Below, in pieces: positions 33,436 through 42,484 of a stretch of 47,900 nucleotides of DNA (its first letter is position 1; each line of letters starts with the position of its first letter). Source of the stretch: Bacteroidetes bacterium UBA1947 (GTDB lineage Bacteria > Bacteroidota > Bacteroidia > Chitinophagales > Chitinophagaceae); assembly GCA_002336915.1 (NCBI GenBank), contig DDET01000018.1:63013-110912 (forward strand), written 5' to 3'. The notes below the pieces were generated by a model. That model was not told the origin of the DNA and ran no database searches. It was given only the letters and a program-made list of their open reading frames with translations. Position numbers and translations under genes: made by a program.

Positions 33436-35148
33436 TTATAACTTTTCGAACTTCAGTGTTTTTGTGCCACCGTCGCCTTTTAGTGTGATGGTATAGATGC
33501 CTGCAGGCAGGTTCTTAACGTTCACTTTGGTATCGGCTTGCGTTACCTTTTGTTTTATGAGCAACTGGCCTATGGTGTTGTTGATCTCGAGGTTGTTGAA
33601 GGCGTTCGCATTTATTTTGATTGTCAGGATGTCAGTTGCCGGGTTGGGGTAGAGTGTTGCGGATGAAGTATTACCAATGGTAGTTACACTTTGGGGGATA
33701 CCAATTTTGTTTACTGCCGTGTTGGTCATCACCACATCATTAAAATCAAAGTAGATGCCTGCCCGGTTGGGGATATAAGTGCCTGGAATCAGATTGGGTT
33801 TTGTTTGGATACTGTAGATGACATGTCCCCGGCATGAATCATGATGCGAAGTGTCTGGTAAGTTAATGCCCGGAAAATCGAATTTTAGTACTTTATGCCC
33901 TGCACCGTCATTGAGAAGCATCGTGTTTATGTAAGCACTGGCGGAAACAACTTTTAATGTGCTAGTAAGCACATAGTCTGAAAGCGTATCCATAATATGT
34001 ATGTTTTGTGCCGAGGCGTTGCCTACATTTTCAAATTCGATTGTGTATTCCAATTCCGTGCCTGCGGTAATGTCACCCTGAGGGGACACGCTTTTATGAT
34101 TTGGATCCCAGGCAGCGTGTACAGTGTCGCATTTAATAACAGTGTTATTTGCAAGGTTTACATCACCACCAAGCTGCGATAAATAATAACTGGTTAAAAT
34201 TGTATCGCCGGGTAGCACAAGCGTCGGGGGAATAAATGAGATATAAATGTTACCGGGATTCATCGCGGATATATTTGTTAAATTCCATGTGTATGTGTCG
34301 CCGTTAATACTTGTAGGTGGAGGATAAGCAACACTATATTGATATTTGGGGCTGAAATGCATGGTAAGTGTCGCGTTTTGCGCATTTAAATTTGAGTTTG
34401 AAATAAAAACATATGCATTTGCGAGGGCAGAATATGCCCGCACATCCACATTTGCTGCAAGATCAAAATTAGGTGTTGGGACTGCTAACACACCTAAAGA
34501 CTTAGGCACATTGTCGTGTTGTTGGTAAAGCGCGGTATCGATTATTGTATCGATTAAAGGGCAAGAGAGTTGCAGCCCATCCGGAAGCGAAATAGCCTTA
34601 AATTGGTAAACTGTTCCTGTTTGGCCCGAAAATCGGTAGTATAATCCCCCTGTTACAGAGACTGTATCGATAGCAACATGACTTGAATCAATCTCGACCC
34701 TCGCGGGGAAATATGCATAATTGTCAATGAGACTATCAAATTCGCAATTGCTATTCGCGTCAAAATAAAAGAAAATATTAGCAGTACGACAGTGGTAATA
34801 TCCGGCGTTCCTCACGACAGAATCTATTCTTTGTTGATTGTAAATCAATACATTTTTGATAGTATAGGTACCCGGCGAGTAATAAGAATGAGGCACACTC
34901 AAAAAGCCTTGTCCTGCATTGTTAACTGGATAGCTTGTATTTTTAGTTCCGTCGCCCCATGAAGTTTCAATACTTTGACCTGCCGAATAGACGTCGGTAT
35001 ACAATGTCATCGATAGAGGGTGACAGGTGCTGTCAACAATTTGAGTGGTATCCACTGAGGCGTAAGTAATTGTGTATTGCGCCCGTGCTGTTGAACTGTC
35101 TATACACAATATGAAAATGGCAATCAGGTATGCATAAATTTTACGCAT
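33436..35148 (-). CDS. T9SS-secreted repeat protein, paralogue 1
   Basis: A 570-residue secreted protein. The signal peptide ends in TARAQ. Residues 25-130 include ETSWGDGT, a PKD-like turn. A Cys- and Asp-rich segment follows (FYFDANSNCEFDS, possibly calcium binding). Residues 330-460 form a DUF11/conserved-repeat-like domain with ITAGTELEYTIEFENVGN. The last 80 residues are a type A T9SS sorting domain (LYPNPATDILTI ... LPAGIYTITL ... FEKL). The protein next upstream on the minus strand has the same plan. A structural or adhesive surface role is likely; no enzyme motif is seen. Confidence 0.85.
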   Translation of the reverse strand: MRKIYAYLIAIFILCIDSSTARAQYTITYASVDTTQIVDSTCHPLSMTLYTDVYSAGQSIETSWGDGTKNTSYPVNNAGQGFLSVPHSYYSPGTYTIKNVLIYNQQRIDSVVRNAGYYHCRTANIFFYFDANSNCEFDSLIDNYAYFPARVEIDSSHVAIDTVSVTGGLYYRFSGQTGTVYQFKAISLPDGLQLSCPLIDTIIDTALYQQHDNVPKSLGVLAVPTPNFDLAANVDVRAYSALANAYVFISNSNLNAQNATLTMHFSPKYQYSVAYPPPTSINGDTYTWNLTNISAMNPGNIYISFIPPTLVLPGDTILTSYYLSQLGGDVNLANNTVIKCDTVHAAWDPNHKSVSPQGDITAGTELEYTIEFENVGNASAQNIHIMDTLSDYVLTSTLKVVSASAYINTMLLNDGAGHKVLKFDFPGINLPDTSHHDSCRGHVIYSIQTKPNLIPGTYIPNRAGIYFDFNDVVMTNTAVNKIGIPQSVTTIGNTSSATLYPNPATDILTIKINANAFNNLEINNTIGQLLIKQKVTQADTKVNVKNLPAGIYTITLKGDGGTKTLKFEKL

Positions 35149-35243
35149 GGGGTTTCGATCTTTTTAAGGTTAAAAAGGAGTTGTCCTAGTATTGACGTAA
35201 TAATATATGGAAACGTTAGAATTAAAGTAAAAATATAATTCGA

Positions 35244-35279
35244 GAAGCAAAGCCCGCATCCGCGGGCTTTGCTTCTTTT
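35244..35279. terminator. Strong hairpin terminator between the T9SS paralogues
   Basis: GAAGCAAAGCCCGC (35244-35257) pairs perfectly with GCGGGCTTTGCTTC (35262-35275). It sits after the stop of paralogue 2 on the minus strand. The tail of T is clearer on the plus side, so direction is uncertain. Confidence 0.8.
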
Positions 35280-35296
35280 GGGGTGGCTAGTGTAAA

Positions 35297-37003
35297 TTAT
35301 AATTTTTCGAACTTCAGTGTTTTTGTACCACCGTTGCCTTTTAGTGTGATGGTATAGATCCCTGCAGGCAGGCTCTTTACATTCACTTTGGTGTCGGCTT
35401 GCGTCACATTTTGTTTGATCAGTAACTGGCCAATGGTGTTGTTTATTTCAAGGCTGTTGTAGGCCTGTGCGTTTGTGCTAATCGTGAGAACGTCATTAGC
35501 AGGATTAGGATACAGCTTTACGCCGATATTATTGCCGATAACGGTAACGTTCTGTGGAACCGCTATCATTTTCACTGCCGTATTAGTCATAACGACTTCG
35601 TTGTCATCAAAGTAAATGCCAGCGGTATTGGGAATGTATGTTCCCGGAGTAAGGCCGGGTTTAGTATCTATAGTAAATACCACCATCCCAGTGCAATCTT
35701 TATGATGTGAACTGTCAAGGAGGTTGATATTTGGGAAATCAAATTTTGCGATATTGTTGCCAAAAATGTCTTTGATCACGCTAATGTTCATTGTGTGTGT
35801 GCTGCCTACAATGTCCAGAGTTTTAGGGAGCAGGCTGGGGGATAATGTATCTAGTATATGAATATTCATTGCTGTATCATTGCCGGTATTCTCAAATTCT
35901 ATAGAGTAAGTAAGTTTAGTGCCGGCAGCGATGTCTCCTTTAGGCATCACGGTTATCATATTGGGATCATAAGAGGAAAAAACAGTGTCTTCCAGGATAA
36001 CAGTATTATTTGTTGCATTGATGTCTCCTGCAGTAGGTGTAAGGTAATAGCTTGAATGTACGGTATCACCTGGTGTAAGCCAGGTAGTGGGTACTTCGAA
36101 GTCTGCATGAATGTTTACCTGTGTTTGCAATGACAAGCCAGGCAAGTCCCAGGTAAGTGTGTGACCACTTACGGTTGTGGGAGCAGGGTCCGCACTCTGA
36201 TAGTTATACTTGGGACTGAAGTTCATTGTAAAGGTGGCATTTTGGGGATTGCAATAGTTGTTGGTAACCAGTACGGTGGCGCTGGCATGGTGCCTGCCCG
36301 TCCGTGCAACAGCACTGGTGGCAAGGTCGATATCTGTTGCAGCGCTGCAATTAAACGCAAATTCTTTTGCCGTATAACTGTTTACTAAATAGAGCACGGT
36401 ATCGGTCAATACTCCGTTTGCGGGGCATGTGACCACCACACCGGGAGTAGTGCTGAGGATGGTGAAAGTATAGACTGTACCTACTGGCCCATGAATGTTA
36501 TAGAAAAATCCGCCGGTTGCAGAAATTGTATCGATCGGAACATTGCCGGAGTCAACTTTCACAGATACTGGTACGGTGAGGTATGCATCTGTAAGACTAC
36601 TAAAAACACAGTCGTTATTAACATCATTGTAAGATCTGAACGTACCCATCCGGCAATGTTGATAATTATAGGAATAGCTAACTGAATCTACCCTGTTGGC
36701 GTTTTGTATCAGTACATGCTTAATGGTATAGGGGCCGGCATAAACATAGCCATGAATGTCTTGTGTAACGCCATTACCGGCTACATTGCCTATTGGAAGA
36801 GTACTGGTCAACCCATCACCCCAAGAAGTTTCAATTTGTCCGCCTGCTGCATAGGGACTTGTATATATACTCATAACAGGAGCCAGGCACGAACTGTCAG
36901 GTGGATTGGAGACAACGTAGCTGGTGATGGACTGTGCTCCGGCATGACTGATGGAGCAAAGCAGAATAAGGGCCAGCAAACTAAAGTAGCAGGTCTTTTT
37001 CAT
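35297..37003 (-). CDS. T9SS-secreted repeat protein, paralogue 2
   Basis: A 568-residue paralogue of the next gene on the minus strand, with the same order: signal peptide (MKKTCYFSLLALILLCSISH...), PKD-like ETSWGDGL, an Asn/Asp-rich segment (SYNDVNNDCVFSS), the DUF11-like domain (IAAGTKLTYSIEFENTGN), and a T9SS sorting domain. The two sorting domains are almost identical (LEINNTIGQLLIKQ, VTQADTKVNVK), while the middle parts have diverged. DNA similarity even runs about 16 bases past the stop codon. The frame is open 19 codons further upstream, but the signal peptide sets the ATG at 37003. Confidence 0.86.
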   Translation of the reverse strand: MKKTCYFSLLALILLCSISHAGAQSITSYVVSNPPDSSCLAPVMSIYTSPYAAGGQIETSWGDGLTSTLPIGNVAGNGVTQDIHGYVYAGPYTIKHVLIQNANRVDSVSYSYNYQHCRMGTFRSYNDVNNDCVFSSLTDAYLTVPVSVKVDSGNVPIDTISATGGFFYNIHGPVGTVYTFTILSTTPGVVVTCPANGVLTDTVLYLVNSYTAKEFAFNCSAATDIDLATSAVARTGRHHASATVLVTNNYCNPQNATFTMNFSPKYNYQSADPAPTTVSGHTLTWDLPGLSLQTQVNIHADFEVPTTWLTPGDTVHSSYYLTPTAGDINATNNTVILEDTVFSSYDPNMITVMPKGDIAAGTKLTYSIEFENTGNDTAMNIHILDTLSPSLLPKTLDIVGSTHTMNISVIKDIFGNNIAKFDFPNINLLDSSHHKDCTGMVVFTIDTKPGLTPGTYIPNTAGIYFDDNEVVMTNTAVKMIAVPQNVTVIGNNIGVKLYPNPANDVLTISTNAQAYNSLEINNTIGQLLIKQNVTQADTKVNVKSLPAGIYTITLKGNGGTKTLKFEKL

Positions 37004-37320
37004 AGGTAAATTTTTAAGTGAAATGTTTGGTGCACGTGTATTATGACGAGATATATGCACAAATTGTTAGTACCAGGACACATTTTTTACAATATATACA
37101 TATAAAAAACTGGCCAATAAGTCGGGGCCTTAAAGGAAAAGAAAAAAGCCGGTGGATACCGGCCTTCGAAATCTAGAATTGATTACCCATTACAAAATTC
37201 AATCTTTTATTTTTCAATACAGGTTTATCATTGTAGCAATTAAGAAGACTGCGGGAGGCTAAAAAAAGGTTGGGTGGAGGCCTTTAATTTTAATTTTCTT
37301 AACAGGACTGGATATCTCAA
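37004..37320. other. Gene-free stretch between divergent T9SS gene and sucD
   Basis: About 315 AT-rich bases. No credible gene. It holds a minus-strand terminator hairpin that follows no visible gene. Confidence 0.55.
37131..37163 (-). terminator. Orphan minus-strand terminator in a 5' region
   Basis: On the minus strand GCCGGT-atcc-ACCGGC is followed directly by six T and a T-rich stretch, the complete form of an intrinsic terminator. No minus-strand gene ends before it. It lies about 130 bases upstream of the T9SS paralogue 2 start. Confidence 0.7.
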
Positions 37321-37351
37321 TTTGGTTTTGATGTCAATTCCCGTAATTTTG
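37321..37351 (+). promoter_or_regulatory. Complete promoter of sucD
   Basis: TTTG (37321-37324), exactly 19 bases, then TAATTTTG (37344-37351), matching the Bacteroidota consensus. The leader to the ATG at 37394 would be about 40 bases. Confidence 0.7.
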
Positions 37352-37393
37352 CCCGCGTTCATTTTAAAATCTCATTTATTCATAATAAGGCTC

Positions 37394-38278
37394 ATGGCTG
37401 TTTTAGTTAATAAGGATTCAAAAGTTATTGTGCAGGGGTTCACAGGTACAGAAGGTACTTTCCATGCTACCCAGATGATAGAGTATGGCACACAGGTAGT
37501 AGGTGGTGTTACCCCGGGCAAGGGTGGTAGCCAACATATAGACCGTCCCGTGTTTAATACGGTAAAGGATGCGGTAGATGCTACAGGTGCTGATGTATCT
37601 ATCATATTTGTACCACCTGCTTTTGCTGCGGACGCAATAATGGAAGCTGCCGACGCCGGTATTAAGGTGATCATTTGCATCACGGAAGGCATACCTGTAC
37701 AGGATATGATCAAGGCGAGGGCATTCCTGGTAGGAAAGGACTGCAGGCTGATAGGGCCTAACTGCCCCGGTGTGATAACTGCAGGCGAGGCTAAGGTGGG
37801 CATTATGCCCGGTTTTGTGTTCAAAACAGGTCGTATAGGTGTGGTATCTAAATCAGGTACCCTTACTTATGAAGCTGCCGACCAGGTTGTGAAAGCCGGT
37901 TTGGGTATCTCGACCGCTATAGGTATTGGTGGCGACCCGATAATAGGCACTACCACTAAAGAAGCAGTGGAACTGCTGATGAACGACCCAGAAACAGATG
38001 GTATCATCATGATAGGCGAAATAGGCGGTAACATGGAAGCTGAAGCTGCCAATTGGTTGAAGAACAACATGCGCAAACCTGTAGTGGGCTTTATAGCAGG
38101 ACAAACAGCACCTCCCGGCCGCCGTATGGGCCATGCGGGTGCCATCATAGGCGGTGCTGATGATACAGCAGCAGCGAAAATGAAAGTTATGCGCGAGTGT
38201 GGTATCCATGTAGTGGATAGCCCGGCAAACATAGGGATTACCATGGCGCAGGTATTAAAGAAAGAAGCTGTAGCCTAG
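37394..38278 (+). CDS. sucD: Succinyl-CoA ligase (ADP/GDP-forming) subunit alpha
   Basis: A 294-residue subunit of succinyl-CoA synthetase, the substrate-level phosphorylation step of the TCA cycle. The N-terminal CoA-binding Rossmann part has VQGFTGTEGTFH and GGVTPGKGG. His247 (RRMGHAGAIIGG) is the residue that carries the phosphate. The open frame extends 40 codons upstream, but the promoter lies inside that part and MAVLVNKDSK is the family start. sucC is not beside it, though the pair is often adjacent in other bacteria. A strong terminator follows. Confidence 0.96.
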   Translation: MAVLVNKDSKVIVQGFTGTEGTFHATQMIEYGTQVVGGVTPGKGGSQHIDRPVFNTVKDAVDATGADVSIIFVPPAFAADAIMEAADAGIKVIICITEGIPVQDMIKARAFLVGKDCRLIGPNCPGVITAGEAKVGIMPGFVFKTGRIGVVSKSGTLTYEAADQVVKAGLGISTAIGIGGDPIIGTTTKEAVELLMNDPETDGIIMIGEIGGNMEAEAANWLKNNMRKPVVGFIAGQTAPPGRRMGHAGAIIGGADDTAAAKMKVMRECGIHVVDSPANIGITMAQVLKKEAVA

Positions 38279-38300
38279 GCGAAAAAAGATATAAATGATA

Positions 38301-38331
38301 AGGGGCGGGATATTTTCCCGCCCCTTTTTTT
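38301..38331 (+). terminator. Intrinsic terminator between sucD and uvrA
   Basis: GGGGCGGGA pairs with TCCCGCCCC (38316-38324), then seven T. It touches the end of convergent uvrA. Confidence 0.92.
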
Positions 38332-41188
38332 ATAATTCTAATTCCGGTTTTAAATATTGCCCGGTGTGACTGTTTTTTATCGCGGCTATTTTTTCAGGGG
38401 TGCCTTCGCCTACTACCTTACCGCCTCCTGAGCCACCTTCGGGCCCCATATCTATAATATAGTCTGCAACTTTTATTACGTCCATGTTGTGCTCTATTAC
38501 CAGCACAGTATTACCACGGTCGGCAAGCTTGTTGAGCACCGCAAGAAGGTGCTTTATGTCTTCAAAGTGCAAACCGGTTGTAGGCTCATCAAGGATATAA
38601 ATGGTTTGCCCGGTGTCTTTTTTAGAAAGCTCAGTTGCCAGTTTTACACGTTGTGCTTCACCCCCGCTAAGTGTCACGGCGCTTTGTCCTAATGTCACAT
38701 AGCCAAGGCCAACATCCTGCAGCGTTTTTATTTTACGATGCAGGAAGTGAATGTTGTTGAAGAAAGCCACGGCCTCATCCACGGTCATATCCAGCACATC
38801 GGCTATCGACTTGCCCTTGAAACGGATCTCCAGCGTTTCGCGATTATAGCGGCGACCATTACATTTTTCGCAGGGCACATATACATCGGGCAGGAAATTC
38901 ATTTCTATTACGCGCATACCACCTCCGCGACATTCTTCGCAGCGGCCACCCTTTACATTGAAGGAGAATCTGCCGGCGTTATACCCCCTTATTTTAGCTT
39001 CCGGTACTTGTGCAAAAAGCTGGCGTATCTCGTTGAAGAAACCGCAATAAGTGGCAGGGTTACTGCGTGGTGTGCGGCCTATGGGACTCTGGTCTATTTC
39101 TATTACTTTGTCCACGTGTTCAAGGCCCTCTATGCTTTTATAGGGCATGGGTGTTTGCTTGAAGTTGTGGTAACAGTGTTTCCCTAATAATGGATAAAGT
39201 GTGTCGTTTATTAATGTGCTCTTACCACTGCCTGATACACCTGTTACACATATGAACGTACCAAGAGGCAATTCGATACTTACGTTTTTCAGGTTGTGGC
39301 CGGTAGCGCCCTTCAATACTATTTTTTTGTCAATGCCTTTGCGTCTTTCTTGGGGCACTTCAATTTTCAGCTCATGGTTCAGGTAACCTGCGGTCGTCGT
39401 TTTACTTTTCAGTACGTCTGCAGGCGTGCCTTCGCTTACTATCCTGCCACCATGCACGCCTGCCAAAGGGCCAATGTCTATAAGATGATCGGCAGCAAGC
39501 ATGATGTCCTTGTCATGCTCTACAACAAGTACTGAGTTGCCGCCATCGCGCAAACTCTTTAATGCTTTTATTAACCTGTGGTTGTCGCGCTGGTGCAGGC
39601 CTATGCTTGGCTCATCCAGTATATATGTGATGCCTGTGAGCTGAGAGCCTATTTGAGTTGCCAGCCTGATGCGTTGTGATTCACCACCGCTTAGCGAACG
39701 GGTAGGGCGGCCAAGCGCTAAATAATGCAAACCTACATCGAGCAGGAAGTGCAGGCGGTCGCGTATTTCTTTCAGTACATCCTTAGCTATCTGGTTTTGT
39801 TTGCTGCTCAGCCTGTCCTCAATGCCGGTAAACCAATCCATCAGTTCCTGCAAAGATTTATCGGAGAGCTGTGCGATGTTATGGTTGTCCACTTTAAACC
39901 AGAGGCTTTCCTTTCTCAACCTTGCTCCATTACATTCAGGACAGGTGGTTAACTGCATATAGGCTTCCGCCCAATCGCGTATCGCTTCTGACGTGGTTTC
40001 ATTGAACCAGCGCAGCAGCATATTTACGATGCCTTCATAGCTATGTTGTGCTACCTGCTCATGGTATGCTTCGGCTTCGTCGCTCACATAAGTAATGACA
40101 CCTTCTTCATTGCCGTATAGCAAAATGTTCAGCTGTTTTTCCGGTATATCTTTTATGGGAGTAGTGAGCGATATTTTATTTTTCTTCGCCAGGATGGTAG
40201 CCTGTTGGAAGGTCCATGAATCGCGCTCGGAACCTAACGGGGCTATGCCTCCGTCGTTTATGCTTTTTGTTTTGTCGGGCATCACTTCTTTCATGTTCAC
40301 CAGGTATACGCTGCCCAGCCCCTTGCATTTAGGGCAATAGCCATAAGGTGAGTTGAAAGAAAATGTATTGGGCGATGGCTCTTCATATGATATGCCCGTA
40401 TCGGCACACATCAATTGCTTGCTGTATTGCGAATAGGTATTCTTGTCCACATCAAGTACGAACAAAAGTTCCTTACCCATTTGCAAAGACTTCTGTATGC
40501 TTTGGCTAAGGCGTGCTTGCGCGTCGCCTTGCACCACCAGCCTGTCCACCACCAACTCTATATCATGAATCTTATAGCGGTCCAATTGCATGCGCTCTTT
40601 TAGATCCATTATCTCGCCATCCACGCGCACCTTCAGGTAACCCTGCTTGCGTAGTTGCTCGAAGAGCTCGCGATAATGTCCTTTGCGCCCGCGTACTATT
40701 GGTGCGAGCAGTGCAATTTTCCTTCCGTTAAAGTGTTCCCGTACATGTGCAACGATCTCATCCTCGCTGAACTTGGACATTTTCCTGCCTGTATTATATG
40801 AATATGCATCAGACGCCCTTGCATATAGCAGGCGCATGAAATCATATACTTCGGTTACAGTGCCTACCGTTGAACGCGGATTGCGGTTAGTAGTTTTTTG
40901 TTCTATCGAGATAACGGGGGAGAGCCCGGTTATCTTATCCACATCAGGACGGTCGAGGTCGCCCATGAACTGGCGTGCGTATGCAGCAAAGCTCTCCATA
41001 TAGCGGCGCTGACCCTCGGCAAAAATAGTATCGAAGGCAAGCGAAGATTTTCCGCTGCCGCTAATGCCTGTTATTACTACGAGTTGATTTTTGGGGATAT
41101 TTACGTCAATGTTCTTCAGGTTATGCACCCTTGCGCCTTGTATCTCTATATATCCTTTGTTCTCTGTTGATGGTTCCCGTTTAGCCAT
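38330..41188 (-). CDS. uvrA: Excinuclease ABC subunit A
   Basis: A 952-residue UvrA of normal length, the damage-sensing ATPase of nucleotide excision repair. It has two ABC modules. The first Walker A is GISGSGKSS (41-49) with FAEGQRRYMES after it; the second is GVSGSGKST. Each module carries LSGGESQR or LSGGEAQR and a Walker B ending in LDEPS or LDEPT. Zinc-binding cysteine pairs are CPKCKG, CPECNG, CEECRG and CEKCNG. All motifs are intact. Single gene; UvrB and UvrC are not in the window. Confidence 0.98.
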   Translation of the reverse strand: MAKREPSTENKGYIEIQGARVHNLKNIDVNIPKNQLVVITGISGSGKSSLAFDTIFAEGQRRYMESFAAYARQFMGDLDRPDVDKITGLSPVISIEQKTTNRNPRSTVGTVTEVYDFMRLLYARASDAYSYNTGRKMSKFSEDEIVAHVREHFNGRKIALLAPIVRGRKGHYRELFEQLRKQGYLKVRVDGEIMDLKERMQLDRYKIHDIELVVDRLVVQGDAQARLSQSIQKSLQMGKELLFVLDVDKNTYSQYSKQLMCADTGISYEEPSPNTFSFNSPYGYCPKCKGLGSVYLVNMKEVMPDKTKSINDGGIAPLGSERDSWTFQQATILAKKNKISLTTPIKDIPEKQLNILLYGNEEGVITYVSDEAEAYHEQVAQHSYEGIVNMLLRWFNETTSEAIRDWAEAYMQLTTCPECNGARLRKESLWFKVDNHNIAQLSDKSLQELMDWFTGIEDRLSSKQNQIAKDVLKEIRDRLHFLLDVGLHYLALGRPTRSLSGGESQRIRLATQIGSQLTGITYILDEPSIGLHQRDNHRLIKALKSLRDGGNSVLVVEHDKDIMLAADHLIDIGPLAGVHGGRIVSEGTPADVLKSKTTTAGYLNHELKIEVPQERRKGIDKKIVLKGATGHNLKNVSIELPLGTFICVTGVSGSGKSTLINDTLYPLLGKHCYHNFKQTPMPYKSIEGLEHVDKVIEIDQSPIGRTPRSNPATYCGFFNEIRQLFAQVPEAKIRGYNAGRFSFNVKGGRCEECRGGGMRVIEMNFLPDVYVPCEKCNGRRYNRETLEIRFKGKSIADVLDMTVDEAVAFFNNIHFLHRKIKTLQDVGLGYVTLGQSAVTLSGGEAQRVKLATELSKKDTGQTIYILDEPTTGLHFEDIKHLLAVLNKLADRGNTVLVIEHNMDVIKVADYIIDMGPEGGSGGGKVVGEGTPEKIAAIKNSHTGQYLKPELEL

Positions 41189-41278
41189 AAATTACCTTCC
41201 TGCAAATTAACCAATCAAAATAAAGGGAAACTGATTGTGCTATTGTTATTTTATATAATGCTATCTAGAAGTAAGGAA

Positions 41279-42241
41279 TTAATGTTTTCTATCTATAACA
41301 TAAGCCACCAATTCTTCCATTGCTCTGCGTGCGGGAGTATCGGGGTACTTGTATAACAGTTCTAATCCTTCCTGCTGGTATTCTTTCATTTTCTGCTGTG
41401 CATATTCTATACCGCCTGTTTGTTTCACAATTTCTATCACCTCGTTAACCTGTTGACGGTCTGTATTTTTATTTTTTACAATATATATTATTTTCTTTTT
41501 TATCGACTTGTCCACTTTTTGAAGGGTATATATTAATGGTAAGGTCATTTTCCGCTCTTTTATGTCTATGCCGGTCGGTTTCCCCACATTTGCCTGGCCA
41601 TAGTCGAACAGGTCATCTTTTATTTGGAAGGCTATGCCTATTTTTTCCCCAAATAGCCTGAAGGCATCAGATTGATCCTCGCTGTCATTTGCGGAGAAAG
41701 CCCCGGCTGCACAAGCTGCTGACAACAAGGATGCTGTTTTAGCTTTAATTATTTCAAAATATATATCTTCTTTAATATCAAGTTTTCTGGCTTTCTCCAT
41801 CTGCAATAGCTCTCCCTCGCTTATTTCTTTCACTGCCCTTGAAGTTATTTGTAATATGGGGAAATCCTTATGCTCCACAGATAGTAGCAAACCCTTTGCC
41901 AGCAAGTAATCTCCTACTAAAACCGCGATCTTATTTTTCCATAATGCGTTTATTGAGAAAAAATTTCTACGAATCATAGCATTGTCTACCACATCATCGT
42001 GCACCAGGGTGGCCGTGTGGAGTAATTCTATAAGCGATGCAGCCCGGTAAGTCTTTTCATTTATGCCGCCGGCAATTTTGGCAGAAAGCAGCACGAACAT
42101 GGGTCTCATTTGTTTGCCCTTTCGCTTAATAATAAAACGCATAACCCTGTCTAATAAAGGATTTGAGCCCTTTACGTTATCTGAGAATTTTTTCTCAAAT
42201 GTGTTCAATTCTGCGCCTATTACCTGTTTTACCAGCTCCAT
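41279..42241 (-). CDS. Polyprenyl diphosphate synthase
   Basis: A 320-residue all-helical trans-prenyltransferase. The first aspartate-rich motif is DDVVD (82-86), after LVH, and the second is DDLFD (209-213), after QIK; both bind the magnesium-diphosphate of the substrates. RPMFVLLSA is the usual region 1. Length and motifs match the octaprenyl/solanesyl group that makes the menaquinone side chain, but chain length cannot be read safely. Divergent from the OmpA gene. Confidence 0.93.
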   Translation of the reverse strand: MELVKQVIGAELNTFEKKFSDNVKGSNPLLDRVMRFIIKRKGKQMRPMFVLLSAKIAGGINEKTYRAASLIELLHTATLVHDDVVDNAMIRRNFFSINALWKNKIAVLVGDYLLAKGLLLSVEHKDFPILQITSRAVKEISEGELLQMEKARKLDIKEDIYFEIIKAKTASLLSAACAAGAFSANDSEDQSDAFRLFGEKIGIAFQIKDDLFDYGQANVGKPTGIDIKERKMTLPLIYTLQKVDKSIKKKIIYIVKNKNTDRQQVNEVIEIVKQTGGIEYAQQKMKEYQQEGLELLYKYPDTPARRAMEELVAYVIDRKH

Positions 42242-42367
42242 TTATGGTATCGCCTGCTATAAAGATTGCAAAAGTCGGGTATGTATTTGACTAGAGAAAG
42301 TATTTTTTTGGCATAGTCCTTGCCATTTGTAAAAAAGTTGTTAATGAAACATTTTTATTTTTTATTC

Positions 42368-42398
42368 TTTGTTTTTTTAAAAGTGTACTATACCTTTG
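42368..42398 (+). promoter_or_regulatory. Complete promoter of the OmpA-family gene
   Basis: TTTG (42368-42371), exactly 19 bases, then TACCTTTG (42391-42398): the best promoter in the window, as expected for an abundant outer-membrane protein. The leader is about 80 bases. Confidence 0.75.
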
Positions 42399-42426
42399 TT
42401 CCGAATTTCCATATTACCCAAAATTA

Positions 42427-42471
42427 AGTTTAACCAGAATCTTTTAAATAGTTTAACCAGAATCTTTAAAT
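42427..42471. repeat. Tandem duplication in the leader of the OmpA-family gene
   Basis: AGTTTAACCAGAATCTTTT plus AAAT (42427-42449) is followed at once by the same sequence lacking one T (42450-42471). The copies fill the leader to within 13 bases of the ATG. Confidence 0.85.
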
Positions 42472-42484
42472 AAACAAATCTGTT

